Source of the DNA: Nephromyces sp. MM_2019
Lineage: Eukaryota > Apicomplexa > Aconoidasida > Nephromycida
DNA length: 14,897 bases
Direction: 5' to 3'
NCBI GenBank assembly: GCA_015657535.1
Contig: JADHZB010001506.1
Span: 1,482 to 16,378, forward strand
The position numbers were made by a program, and so were the translations under genes. The first letter of the stretch is position 1. The number at the start of each line of letters is the position of its first letter. Below the pieces are notes generated by a model. It had not been told where the DNA came from, ran no database searches, and was given only the letters and a program-made list of their open reading frames with translations. Below, piece by piece: positions 6,890-14,897 of the stretch.

Positions 6890-9050
6890 GCCTTCACATT
6901 GTCCTGTAGATAACTCTTCCATACGAAGGAAATTTACCATAAATTGTCCTAAAAATGAAATGGTACACCTTCCTGGCTCAAGGGCATTAGCGTTGACATT
7001 CATGCCATCTCTATACAGAGTGAGGGTAAAAGAATATACCGCGCAACACACAAACTACATCAACTATTACGGGGACTTGAAGCATTTTTTAACTTTGGAT
7101 ATGATTTCAGCAACAATTTTGGTCTGCTTAAGCACTTTCAGGATTTATATTGACCAATTTGTAAACACTTTCCCAGTAGAAAACGATGTAACATAAATTC
7201 TGTGAAGCTTATTTTAAGGTAACATAAGATATCAAGTGTTAACAAGTAAGATTAGACTTTAATATTGTCCAATTATTATTTTTCAATAATTTTTTTCGTT
7301 ATATTGGTTGAGACACTCCCAGCCAGTATGAATAACTCGATCTGTGAAGTAGTTCTGCTTTCACGCGGAGGCGCTATAAGGGTAACTCGCGGTAGATTGC
7401 TCTCTTTGTTGTAGCAACATATCAAACCAATTCTATACTATAAAAAAGACCCCTTGAAATGCATGGTGCCTCAAGCTAAGCAAGTAGCTTTGAAGGATAA
7501 ATTTCACAGCTGCTGGTTTCAATTTCACTCTAATGACACAGAGCTACCTCAAGTGCTACGATTTGCATGAGAACTCGCGGCACCACAGAGGCTATAAGCA
7601 TACTGTATTGCTCCTCTATTTCCGCAAAGTCAAGCAAACCTGTAGCCTCAAACAGGTTCTGAAATGGCTACCTTAATTTCGTCAGGCCCGCAGGATTTTT
7701 TTGCCAAAGTGTATACCATGAGATGCTGCGCCTTTTAGGAAGTTGGAGCACGTTTTTCCTCTAGGGAGGCTGCATCATAGCGCGCGCTCGCTTTCTTTAA
7801 GCATAGTAAATGCTGCTCATTAATCGATTAGTTTTACTGGTGTAACGAATAAGACAATAGAGGCTTTTGCACAGTAGTTTCAAATGCAATGAAAAAACAG
7901 TACCACTAGCTTTTTCTGGTCATTTCATCAATATAGATAAGGCAGAACAGAAACTGCTACAGGAATTAACGACATTTTGACAATGCACAAATTAGATGCA
8001 GCCACAATACCCGCATATTTACAAGTTATAAGTATATATATAAAGGCGATGATTTAATACCCCAAAATGTGTAAGACTACCTGCGATTAAATCGCTTCGA
8101 ATGCCTTTTTTTCATTTCCCGTAGAAACTGGTCTCAGAAAATAAAGGTGAATAATATAAGCTTCTGTTGCTCCCAGTTCATTAACTTTTGTGTTTACACC
8201 ACCACCCTCAACGAGGTATTCTATATATCACCTATGCTCGTTGAAATTTAGGCATTAAAGTAAAGGATAAACTCCCAAGTATGTACCTGAAAGATGTGTG
8301 TTCCTCTCTTGGTATCCCGGCTGAAAGATGATAACTACATTTTGGTTGTGTATTTGCAAAAGCAAGCAACTGAGTGAACTTCAAAATTGCACATTTTTTT
8401 AACCTTCTCCCATTGTTTTTAATTTTATCTACTCTACTAGAATCAGCTACATGAGGAGGTAGAATTTTGATTCTTGTACTTATAGTGGTACGTGCATTGG
8501 GGATACTTCATTAATTCATTGTTATCAATTAAGGACTGCTGATGTAACGTCCATCTAAAGCTTTATAATTACCCATTTCATCTTACATCATTATATTTTC
8601 AACAAGACTTTTTCGTTTAATACGTGCCAAGACGGAGAGCTTTAGTCCAGCTTATACTGGTAGTACATGCTGTGAACTCAACCCCTTCAGCCTAAATTGG
8701 CTATATAGTCTTATCACCAGCACAGAAAAGCCCACTTATAGCAACTTAACACGCACGCTTTCAGTCGGTACCTTTCAATCCTGCCGATAATTGGCTCATA
8801 GCAGCGGATGGTACTGATGGTGTCTCTTTTTCGAGTAGAGTTTTTTTTCCAAGATTTCAAGGGCTATGCTCTACGCAGGCATTAAAGAGTAATAGGGGGG
8901 CCGAGCTTATCCACATGATGAATGATAAAGCTGCAGCATGAGAAAATATCTTTAATCTTATACTGCTGGATGAAGTGCAGCATCACGTGGCCATTAACCC
9001 TTAGCTGCTGTCATGACTGCGAGGCTGCGAGGGTTACCACTTGGTAGAGT
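6890..9050. other. Intergenic stretch, no supported gene
   Basis: I find no frame above 80 codons with protein-like content. A plus frame at 6960-7196 (78 codons) has no recognisable motif. Short repeated words (AACTCGCGG near 7384 and 7571; GAGGC..TATAAG nearby) are the only internal similarities I noticed. No tRNA B box with a matching acceptor stem was found. Confidence 0.4.
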
Positions 9051-9054
9051 TCGT

Positions 9055-9195
9055 CAACACTTAGCAGAGGTCGTTAATACTTACTTAGCATAGGTGATTG
9101 AGTGTTAATGCATAGATACAGCCATTAAATGCTTAGCACAGATTGTGAATACTTAGCAGAGGTCATGAACACTGAGCAGCGGTCATGAACACGAG
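9055..9195. repeat. Degenerate 21-bp tandem repeat (CTTAGCAGAGGTCATGAACA type)
   Basis: Copies are clearest at about 9056-9076 and 9150-9195, where TGAATACTTAGCAGAGGTCA is followed by TGAACACTGAGCAGCGGTCA and then TGAACACGAGGCTGAG. More degraded copies lie between. It ends about 380 bp before the provisional NUP88-like start. Confidence 0.75.
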
Positions 9196-9438
9196 GCTGA
9201 GAAGACATCTTTACACCGAATTCACCACACTGCTTTAAAATATATCTAATGCAGGCAGTATCATACTCAGGATCCGTATCATTATGCTGAAAACTTTTTG
9301 TGTTGCATCTTGCATTATTTTCGCATAGTAGAAGCAGTAGTCTTATAGCATATTCATAGGTCTCGTGACATACTATGAACCTGTCATTGCTAGGCATGCA
9401 GGTCAAAAGTTGCTATATTTAAAGCCACTTTTCCAGAT

Positions 9439-9561
9439 ATGTCTCCTGATAATCCCGGAAATCCTGAACCGCTGGGTTATTTTAAGGGAGTGAAGGGAGG
9501 AAGCAGTGAAAATTTCATCTTCAACTCAAAAAGTTCTCCCTTTCCTCCTAATATTCATTAA
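9439..9561 (+). CDS. Upstream in-frame ORF carrying a copy of the NUP88-like N-terminal repeat
   Basis: ATG at 9439 to TAA at 9559-9561, 40 codons, in the same frame as the 9577 start. It contains N-P-G-N-P-E and then E-N-F-I-F-N-S-K-S-S-P-F, which aligns with the two repeat copies at the start of the downstream exon (I-F-K-S-K-N-S-I-F and I-S-K-S-K-N-S-S-F). It is either an upstream ORF or the remnant of a longer N-terminus cut by the TAA. Confidence 0.35.
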   Translation: MSPDNPGNPEPLGYFKGVKGGSSENFIFNSKSSPFPPNIH

Positions 9562-9735
9562 AATCCTATAGTAGGCATGAAAACAGCAGGGATTGAAGAT
9601 TACATCTTCAAATCGAAGAATTCTATCTTTTCTCCTTATAATCCCAAGAATCCTACAGAAAGCACGAAAACAATAGGAATTAAAGATTTCATCTCCAAAT
9701 CAAAAAATTCTTCCTTTTCTCATGATATGGATCAT
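9562..9735 (+). repeat. 87-bp coding tandem repeat (two copies, plus a divergent copy from 9460)
   Basis: Units 9562-9648 and 9649-9735, exactly 87 bp (29 codons) apart and each starting AATCCT. Both contain K-T-x-G-I-x-D-[YF]-I-[FS]-K-S-K-N-S-x-F-S. A third, 102-bp copy starts at 9460 and ends at the TAA upstream of the start. The copies are serine- and lysine-rich and look like a disordered N-terminus. Confidence 0.75.
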
Positions 9736-10208
9736 CCTTTGGTGAAGACATTACGTGAAAATAACTGGTTTTCTTCCAGTTTAATATCATCTCACTTGGG
9801 AAGGGTGAAGTTAAGGCTGATAACGTATGCTGCATGTGCGGCTGCAGGATGTAGCTCAGCATCATACCTCACACTTGGCTCTGCTGAGGATTGCTATCAA
9901 GCCCATCACTTTGATAGTAAGCTACCTCTTAGAAACGAAGGTGAAATAAGTGCAAGAGGAGGTGCTTTTACAGCAGAAAAAAGCCCTATTTACGCCGCAA
10001 CACACGCTACACAGTCTAAGTTAACCTCCACAGCTAAACGGAAGAACTTTTTTATTTTGTCTTCACAGAAATTTACTGCTTCTCATTCTTTAAATGCAAA
10101 TTCTTGTACCCAAGTTTACATTACGCTTCTATGCTGCTCTACGGTAAACTTCGAGCTGATTTTTAAGCGCAATCTTTTGATATCAGTGGAGGATTACAAT
10201 CCTAGCAG
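9577..10208 (+). CDS. NUP88-like exon 1 (repeat-bearing N-terminus)
   Basis: 210 codons plus two bases from ATG at 9577 to the donor AG|GTGAAA at 10209. It starts with the 29-residue repeats, then D-H-P-L-V-K-T-L-R-E-N-N-W-F and a mixed serine/alanine-rich part (Y-A-A-C-A-A-A-G-C-S-S-A). An uninterrupted frame this long is unlikely by chance in DNA this AT-rich, and it joins the next exon in phase 2. Apart from position I see no family signature, so it might also belong to a separate upstream gene. Confidence 0.6.
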
Positions 10209-13200
10209 GTGAAAAAGATGATAAAAATTTGGTGTGGATTGTTTTTCAGAGTAAAAAGTAGAAAGTATGCAAAATTTGGAGTGAAATTGATGTTTTTTGA
10301 TGAAATTGCTTAAGTGAGTTGATGGTAGTATACCATAAGAAATGCAAATTTTGAAGATAAATTGATTCTTTTTGATTAAATTTCTGCTTAAACTAGTTAG
10401 TAGCAACGTACTTTCACACAATGTGCATATGTGTTTCACTGCCTTATGGTATGCCACCCTCAAGTTCTCCAGTGAATGTTTGAAAGCTGATCTTCAGTTT
10501 ACACTTGGCTGCTAGACTTTTTCATCCAAAAAAGTCAGGTCTTTTTGAAAAAGTATCGATTTTCTTTGCCCTGAAATTAAGAGAATCTAGAAGCAGTACT
10601 AAAGATCACACCACCTCCCCTGTTGCAGCTATTCCAACTACTTTTTCATCTTTTGTTTACCCAGAAAACCCTAGTTCTTGTGAAATTTTATGAATTTCGC
10701 CTTCAAAATCCTTAAATCCGAGTATTTTGCTGCTTTACAAATATTTTTTTTCCAATCAATTTTCGCTGTGCTCAGCCTAGGGCCTTTTACTGAAGTATAC
10801 GTTAACTCGAACGAGAAGTTGTGTGTTCTCATTTCTACTTCATGTTGTGCTGTAACTGAGCTTCCGATTGATATTACTGATTCGGGGACTGGATTGCTAA
10901 ATCTGAGGGCTCGCATACTACTAAACGGAAAATATGCCAAATTATCAGCTGGTAAGTGCTAAGCAATGCTTTAGGTGTGTACGCTGCTTGTTTCTACATT
11001 AGGTGAAGGCAAACGTCTTCAAGTTTAACTTTTAAAGATACCTGAGGTGCAGCGTAGGGCTCCTCTTTCATGGCATACCATTTTATATTTACCTTCAGCT
11101 GGATCTTTTATTTAGAAGATGCTTGGACTTAGATCGTGCACACACGCACGGTTTTAGGGATTTATAATTTTGTTTAGTAAATATTTAAGGTATAATAATA
11201 TGTTGAATACACACACGCTTTTAAAATTGTATAATTTTTTTTCCTAGCTATTAAGAGTATAGTAATACATCCAGCACACACAGTGCTTTGGGTTGGAGAC
11301 ACCTCTCTGTCTAACATGAAACGCATCTGCTTTGAGTATCCTCCTGAGAGCTGCTTTAGAAACCCTTGTAAAGTGTGTGTCTTTGATATTGCAGTTTATT
11401 TGATATCTTACATGAGTAGGTAGGGTTTAATCTATTTTTATACCCCATTCTTTTTGCATCCTTCGTACACGCTATCACATTTTATCTGGTGTGTGTTGTG
11501 CTTTTTTTTTCAAGCTTTTCTGCGGATTCTTCAAGGATTTTTTCTAATCCTCCAACTGCAGCTAAAGGGTGCGCAGCTCTGAAGAATGCTTTTAATTCTG
11601 TTTTTTTAAGCTATTCATATCTTTATATTTACAAGTGCGTAGTAGCTCTGTTCTATGCTTTAGCTTTTATCCTCCAAAAAAGCAGTATTTAGGACTGGCT
11701 TTAGAGATCTGTGTGTTAGGGCTTCAGGATTCTGTGACTCTTGCCATTTCTCGGGGGTCCTTAGCTCGCGAAAGTTACTGCTATATATTCAGAGAAAAAC
11801 ATCTAGAAATTGCAAAATTTTTTGAAGATATTCCACCAAGTAATATATCGTAAAGAAATATGCAATTTTATCTTCTTCATCTATAGGATTAGGAAAAAAA
11901 AAAGACGAAATCTTCAACAGATGATAGTTTATCGCTCATATTGATTGGCGAGAAGAAGTATGGAGATTTTAGCTGTTTGGTGTTCTTTGTGGTTGCGTTT
12001 TTAGCTGGAGATTGATTATTGCACCGAGAATGATCGATGATGATGAAGATGATGATAATGCTTGTAATTTGATGATTTTCTAAGCTTCTCTATTATTTTC
12101 ATCATCATAATATCTATTTAGAGAGAAAGTTTTTTTAGACTAAATAGGCGTTTCATTTTTCATCAGCTCCCTCTAAACCTGCCTTGCAATCAGGAACCGA
12201 ACATCCCCCTGCTTGCACCGAAATCATCAAATTCATGTGGCATCCCTTTTCTTCTACCTGCCTAATGCTTCTAACACACGAATGGGGAGAAAATGCGAAA
12301 AGAGCAGGAGTTTATCCTACCATTACCCCGAATAAAGCAGAGGCAATCAGGGCACCCAGTAACTTATCTGGATCATCATCTACAATGAAGCGGATCTGGG
12401 GAGTTTGGCGATTATTTGATGTTTCTAATAGCACAGACCTTCCAGAAGTTGAAGTTTTCTTTGAATCCAAAGGAAGTGAAGATCGTAGTATACAAGCATC
12501 TCAAATTCCTCGTAAACCTCTGTCTTCAAAAATGCTGATGAATGATGCTAGAAAAGCTTCTTCAAAGCTTCGTGTAGAATCTTTAAAGAGTAGATTGATA
12601 TCTACCTTGCCGATTGATTTTGTTTTGGGTGCTAGCCTTCCAAGTGCTGAGACTCTTCAATCTTTATGCATATATTTGTTGACATACGAAGGTCGTATCA
12701 TAGTAATCTCCCCAGTGATGCCAGCGAGATCTATTGTTTCATACAATTTCTACTTGAAGATGAGGGAGCAATTGGGAAGAGTATGCAAAGTTAGCAACGG
12801 ATCTCATGGTAGTGAGATGAAGATCTCCTCGGGTAAGATTGCAGTTTATTGAGGTGCGAGAAAGGCTGAGGTTTTGTAAGTATAATAGGAGAGAAGGATA
12901 GCATCAAAAAGTTGGCAGAAGATGGGTTTTTTCATGAGTTTTGTGTGTGTGATGATCATAGACAGTGCTAGCATCAAATACTCCACGGATAATCTTTTTT
13001 TTCCCACAAATTTCATCGATAATACACTTCCTAGAATGTACTCGAGCTTCAATCTGATAAATTCACGACTGCTTCAAATGGATTTTGCAGATTCATTTAA
13101 TCTTCTCTATCCCTTTTTAGATCCCTCAAGATCTGCTCGGCTTCAGCCTTCCCCGTTACTTAAACCGAGCAGAATGCTTGTCACAACCAAACCCAGAGAT

Positions 13201-13547
13201 TCCTTGTTAATCCATCAAAAGCTTGAGTCTTCAAAGCTCAAAATCAATGAAAACAAAAAAGAGTCTTCTTCTTCATCAATCAACCCGGAAAAGCTAAAAA
13301 ACCAGGAAATTTCAGCTTCTAGTTTTGCCCAGGGAAGCTTAGATGAAGCGAAAGTGGGAAATGAAGGGCGGATTCTCTCGTCACCGAATTTGGCCGGAGA
13401 TCTTCGCGAAAATGCAGAAACGGAAAATCTTCATCAGAAGAAGGCTCTTTGGCTAGATCCTCTTCAGCTTGAAAGTGGACGAAAGTGGCTTCAGAGCCTT
13501 GAAGAGGCTGAGGTGACTTTTTTAGCGGCAGAGAGCGTGTTGATTAG
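9577..13547 (+). CDS. NUP88: NUP88-type nuclear pore beta-propeller protein (at least 8 exons; 3' end unresolved)
   Basis: Join of 9577-10208, 10498-10679, 10781-10951, 11248-11367, about 11562-11839 (internally unresolved), 12167-12832 and 12962-13547. Introns are GT..AG and phases match at each resolved junction. Family evidence: F-T-E-V-Y-V-N-S-N-E-K-L and A-V-T-E-L-P as an early blade; I-K-S-I-V-I-H-P...V-L-W-V-G-D; F-M-W-H-P-F-S-S-T-C-L-M-L-L-T-H (12238 onward), then W-R-L-F-D-V (12406); P-I-D-F-V-L-G (12610) and I-I-V-I-S-P-V-M-P (12697). In NUP88 proteins W-H-P-x-S-x-x-x-L-x-x-L-x-x-D, F-R-L-Y/F-D, D-F-x-F-G and I-Y-x-L-C-P-V-V-P occur in this order. NUP88 (Nup82 in yeast) sits on the cytoplasmic face of the pore and anchors Nup214 for mRNA and protein export. 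Oddities are a long serine-rich N-terminus and an insertion of about 40 residues within the W-H-P blade. A divergent WD-like propeller of another family is the main alternative. Confidence 0.7.
10267..10412. repeat. 75-bp degenerate tandem duplication in NUP88-like intron 1
   Basis: ATGCAAAATTTGGAGTGAAATTGATG (from 10267) recurs as ATGCAAATTTTGAAGATAAATTGATTC (from 10342), followed in both by TTTTTTGAT and a similar tail to about 10412. The reverse strand shows an apparent repeat peptide (N-x-I-K-K-x-Q-F), which I treat as a shadow. Confidence 0.7.
10498..10679 (+). CDS. NUP88-like exon 2
   Basis: Acceptor TGATCTTCAG at 10488-10497, donor GTGAAA at 10680, phase 2 in and 1 out, about 61 residues. 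It begins S-L-H-L-A-A-R-L-F-H-P-K-K-S-G and ends V-Y-P-E-N-P-S-S. It is serine- and threonine-rich with no diagnostic motif. The donor choice is less certain than the acceptor, and the frame runs only a few codons further to a stop at 10691-10693. Confidence 0.5.
10781..10951 (+). CDS. NUP88-like exon 3 (early propeller blade)
   Basis: Donor GTAAGT at 10952 is strong. The acceptor is either CCTAG at 10780 (phase 1, matching the previous donor) or CTCAG at 10775 (phase 2). The peptide P-F-T-E-V-Y-V-N-S-N-E-K-L-C-V-L-I followed by A-V-T-E-L-P has the pattern of the first NUP88 blade (I-x-x-N-x-x-G-x-L-L-x-L, then V-x-V-x-x-L-P). The frame is open back to 10684, so a start at the ATG at 10690 cannot be excluded. 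Confidence 0.65.
11248..11367 (+). CDS. NUP88-like exon 4
   Basis: Acceptor TTTTTTTTCCTAG at 11235-11247, donor GTAAAG at 11368, phase 1 in and 1 out, 40 residues plus the split codon. The peptide I-K-S-I-V-I-H-P-A-H-T-V-L-W-V-G-D-T-S-L-S-N-M continues the propeller. It then has Y-P-P-E-S-C-F-R-N-P. The phase match on the 5' side is exact (G|CT). Confidence 0.65.
11562..11839 (+). CDS. NUP88-like exon region 5-6 (one junction unresolved)
   Basis: The start follows an excellent acceptor (CTAAT branch-like site, pyrimidines, GCAG at 11558-11561) in phase 1, giving K-G-C-A-A-L-K-N-A-F-N-S. The end is a donor GTAATA at 11840 in phase 1 after L-E-I-A-K-F-F-E-D-I-P-P, which joins the next exon. 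The frame changes between the two parts, so either a short intron lies between about 11600 and 11690 (one candidate is the 29-base GTGCGT...TTTAG at 11641-11669) or there is a frameshift. Confidence 0.4.
12018..12062. repeat. Imperfect (GAT)n stretch in NUP88-like intron
   Basis: GATGATGATGAAGATGATGATAATG-like triplets in the intron 11840-12166, followed by an ATCATCATAAT segment near 12101 that is its partial reverse complement. Probably simple-sequence expansion. Confidence 0.6.
12167..12832 (+). CDS. NUP88-like exon 7 (WHP blade to last propeller blade)
   Basis: Acceptor TTTCATCAG ending at 12166, donor GTAAGA at 12833, phase 1 in and 1 out, 222 residues. It holds the most diagnostic blocks: M-W-H-P-F-S-S-T-C-L-M-L-L-T-H, then after an insertion of about 40 residues W-R-L-F-D-V, P-I-D-F-V-L-G, and C-I-Y-L-L-T-Y-E-G-R-I-I-V-I-S-P-V-M-P. 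The second half also has a long basic loop (K-A-S-S-K-L-R-V-E-S-L-K-S-R-L). This exon is the main basis for the gene call. Confidence 0.78.
12962..13547 (+). CDS. NUP88-like exon 8 (post-propeller, low-complexity linker and helix)
   Basis: Acceptor GATCATAG ending at 12961, donor AG|GTAATT at 13548, phase 1 in and 2 out, 195 residues. It contains a serine/lysine-rich linker (N-K-K-E-S-S-S-S-S-I) and a helical end, L-D-P-L-Q-L-E-S-G-R-K-W-L-Q-S-L-E-E-A-E. The donor is followed by (TG)n, as at other introns here. The linker has no clear family motif. Confidence 0.65.
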
Positions 13548-13750
13548 GTAATTGGATGTGTGTGCGTGTGTGTGTGGCTGCCTTTTTATGTTGGTTTTAT
13601 TCTGGAAGTATCTGTGGATGCTGTTTTTTCGTGTGTGTTTCCTTGTTGACAATCTATAGGAGAGTGTCTTCAAGGTGCTGTTGCTTCAATTTACATCTAC
13701 CGGGAGGAGAGTGATATTTGTATTTTTTGTGCATCTCTTCTTTGAAGGCT

Positions 13751-13771
13751 GGTGTGTGTGTGTGTGTGTGT
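13751..13771. repeat. (TG)n microsatellite in the 3' part of the NUP88-like gene
   Basis: An uninterrupted GTGTGT run of about 20 bases directly after AAGGCTG, so it may also mark a 5' splice site. (TG)n is on the sense strand of this gene. Confidence 0.8.
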
Positions 13772-13931
13772 GGTTTTTTCTATTTGGTGCAGGTGTGTGT
13801 AAATCATGGTGAGAGTAAGTGCTTGATTGTGTGATAAATCTTGTTTTTTGTCTTCACCATTGCTGATGATGCTTGAGAGTTGAGAAAATATATTTTCACT
13901 GGCTCTTTTTTTGTGTTAGTTTAAGCTATAG

Positions 13932-13951
13932 AGGGGGGTGGAGGGGGGTGC
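13932..13951. repeat. Two GGGGGGTGGA-type units
   Basis: The sequence reads AGGGGGGTGG AGGGGGGTGC, close in content to the unit of the 4121-4222 array and also 10 bp in period. Another G6 run is at 14101-14106. It suggests the same simple-sequence family occurs twice in the window. Confidence 0.6.
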
Positions 13952-14192
13952 TGGAGGGATTTTTGCAGTTTGCTAATAAGCAGGGTATTACTTGAAGAGC
14001 TTGGCTTTGAGGCGATACTCTCTTCTTATTAGGGTTTTACACACTTTGAAATGAGAAGAAAATTTCTCTAGCATTGATCTGTGTGTGATGAATATTTTAG
14101 GGGGGGAGTAGTGGATAAAGCAGTATGAGAGGATTTGGTTGTATTATACTTACTGTGGGTGTAAAAATTTGCTTCATACTATACAATTTTAG

Positions 14193-14307
14193 GAGTGACT
14201 CCTGAGATCCTACTTTGCCTGGAATTCTATACACACACAAAATTGCCTCTCATAAAGTGGATGAGGTTTTCCGAGCCGTCTTTGACTAGTTCAACTTCTT
14301 TGATACT
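14193..14307 (+). CDS. Candidate late exon of the NUP88-like gene
   Basis: Acceptor ACAATTTTAG ending at 14192 and donor CT|GTGTGTGTG at 14308, phase 1 in and 2 out. The only open frame reads V-T-P-E-I-L-L-C-L-E-F-Y-T-H-T-K, then L-I-K-W-M-R-F-S-E-P. The hydrophobic pattern would suit the region after the propeller, but there is no decisive motif and the neighbouring exons are not established. Confidence 0.35.
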
Positions 14308-14686
14308 GTGTGTGTGAAAACTAGCTTAGAAGCTGGATGCTTGACTTTTTAATGAGCGATTTAGGCAGATTTTGCTGTGTGTCAGTTATATGGCTTGAAG
14401 CTCTCTATAAGTGTATCTCTAGTAGATAGAAGGAAATTTTAAAATCGAAGTTTTCTGCTTTCTACAGCTCTGCCACACACACACACGAAGAAGTATAGTA
14501 TTGTATTTCTCTGCTTTCGTTCTATTTCTTCAAAACTGGCAGATGGAAGTTGTTATAGATAAAATATTCGCATGTTTTCCTATAAAGTCAGCACTATTTC
14601 CTTATTTGAATTAGATTCTTATAAGAGAAAACACCTATATATATTTAATGAAAATGTATGTGTCTAGGCTGATTTGAGCTTATTAG

Positions 14687-14773
14687 GAATCTTTGAAGAA
14701 GATTGATGATGTCAAGCTTACCAACTCTTTTGATTCTAAAGATATTTTATGTATTGATCAAGAGATGGTCTGA
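14687..14773 (+). CDS. Candidate terminal exon of the NUP88-like gene
   Basis: After TTATTAG (14680-14686) a 28-codon frame runs to TGA at 14771-14773: E-S-L-K-K-I-D-D-V-K-L-T-N-S-F-D-S-K-D-I and onward to Q-E-M-V. A 31-base GTATGT...TTAG segment directly upstream (14656-14686) could be a short intron. NUP88 proteins end in a coiled coil, and the E-S-L-K-K-I-D-D-V start is compatible, but it is too short to test by eye. Confidence 0.35.
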   Translation, partial: ESLKKIDDVKLTNSFDSKDILCIDQEMV

Positions 14774-14809
14774 AGCTTGTAAGCTGTGAGACAAGAAAAC
14801 GCACACACG

Positions 14810-14897
14810 CATGCCAAGATAAAGGTACCCAGAGACACACGCACACACATATCCACCGAGACCAAGATACGCTCAAACAAACACGCACACACATATC
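14810..14897. repeat. 44-bp degenerate tandem repeat ending CGCACACACATATC, at the window edge
   Basis: Two 44-bp units (14810-14853 and 14854-14897) share the 15-base end ACGCACACACATATC and a CCAAGATA word, shifted by 4 bases. CA tracts dominate the plus strand from about 14220, in contrast to the TG tracts before it. Confidence 0.6.

Larger units (their letters stand above)
13548..14192 (+). other. Mostly intronic 3' part of the NUP88-like gene, exons unresolved
   Basis: T-rich plus strand with (TG)n tracts at about 13556-13577 and 13751-13771 and several acceptor-like sites (13660, 13791, 13968). Possible small exons at about 13661-13708 and 13969-13985 can be drawn, but I could not connect them in phase without ambiguity. 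A G-rich (GGGGGGTGGA)2 element is at 13932-13951. Confidence 0.4.

Noticed and set aside
10194..10463. Minus-strand frame with a repeated N-x-I-K-K-x-Q-F peptide
   Set aside because: It lies on the opposite strand of an intron of the NUP88-like gene, and the repeat is explained by the 75-bp duplication at 10267-10412.

Overview
The window looks like nuclear DNA of an intron-rich, AT-rich eukaryote, most likely a protist. Coding sequence is split into short exons with canonical GT..AG introns of about 100-720 bp, T-rich on the sense strand and often carrying (TG)n/(CA)n tracts. There is no operon layout, Shine-Dalgarno pattern, rRNA, recognisable tRNA or CRISPR. The family content does not settle the lineage. 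An apicomplexan or other alveolate would fit, but that is a guess.

Two multi-exon genes are supported, placed head to head. On the minus strand (about 3992 down to 1035, continuing past position 1) is the 5' part of a JmjN-JmjC histone demethylase of the KDM5/JARID1 type. Five exons join with consistent phase: an N-terminal segment, JmjN in two exons, a short linker, and the first half of JmjC including the Fe(II) HxE pair. JmjN and JmjC are separated only by a linker of about 50 residues, so there is no ARID or PHD finger between them, as in plant-type KDM5 proteins. The second half of JmjC is not found in positions 1-1034, which read as intron.

On the plus strand (9577 to at least 13547, possibly to 14773) is a gene that I read as a NUP88-type nuclear pore beta-propeller protein. 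The evidence is a WHP...L..L motif, an RLFDV strand, an F-x-x-G block and a final I-x-V-I-S-P-V-M-P blade, all in the order typical of the family. Most exon junctions agree in phase. The 11562-11839 stretch and the 3' end are unresolved.

The central 4.0-9.5 kb has no convincing gene. It holds an exact 10-bp G-rich array (4121-4222), several perfect hairpins (4951, 5049-5092, 6816, 6868), a 33-bp minisatellite (about 6268-6405) and a degenerate 21-bp repeat (about 9055-9195). The presumed promoters of both genes lie somewhere in this region. Other notable items are a coding-like but stop-interrupted acidic/basic segment inside a JmjN intron (2990-2757), an in-frame repeat copy cut off by TAA just upstream of the NUP88-like start, and strand-biased TG tracts that follow transcription direction.

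No new defence system or other wholly undescribed system could be supported. The most unusual items are the domain layout of the demethylase, its UIM-like N-terminus, and the structured intergenic DNA.
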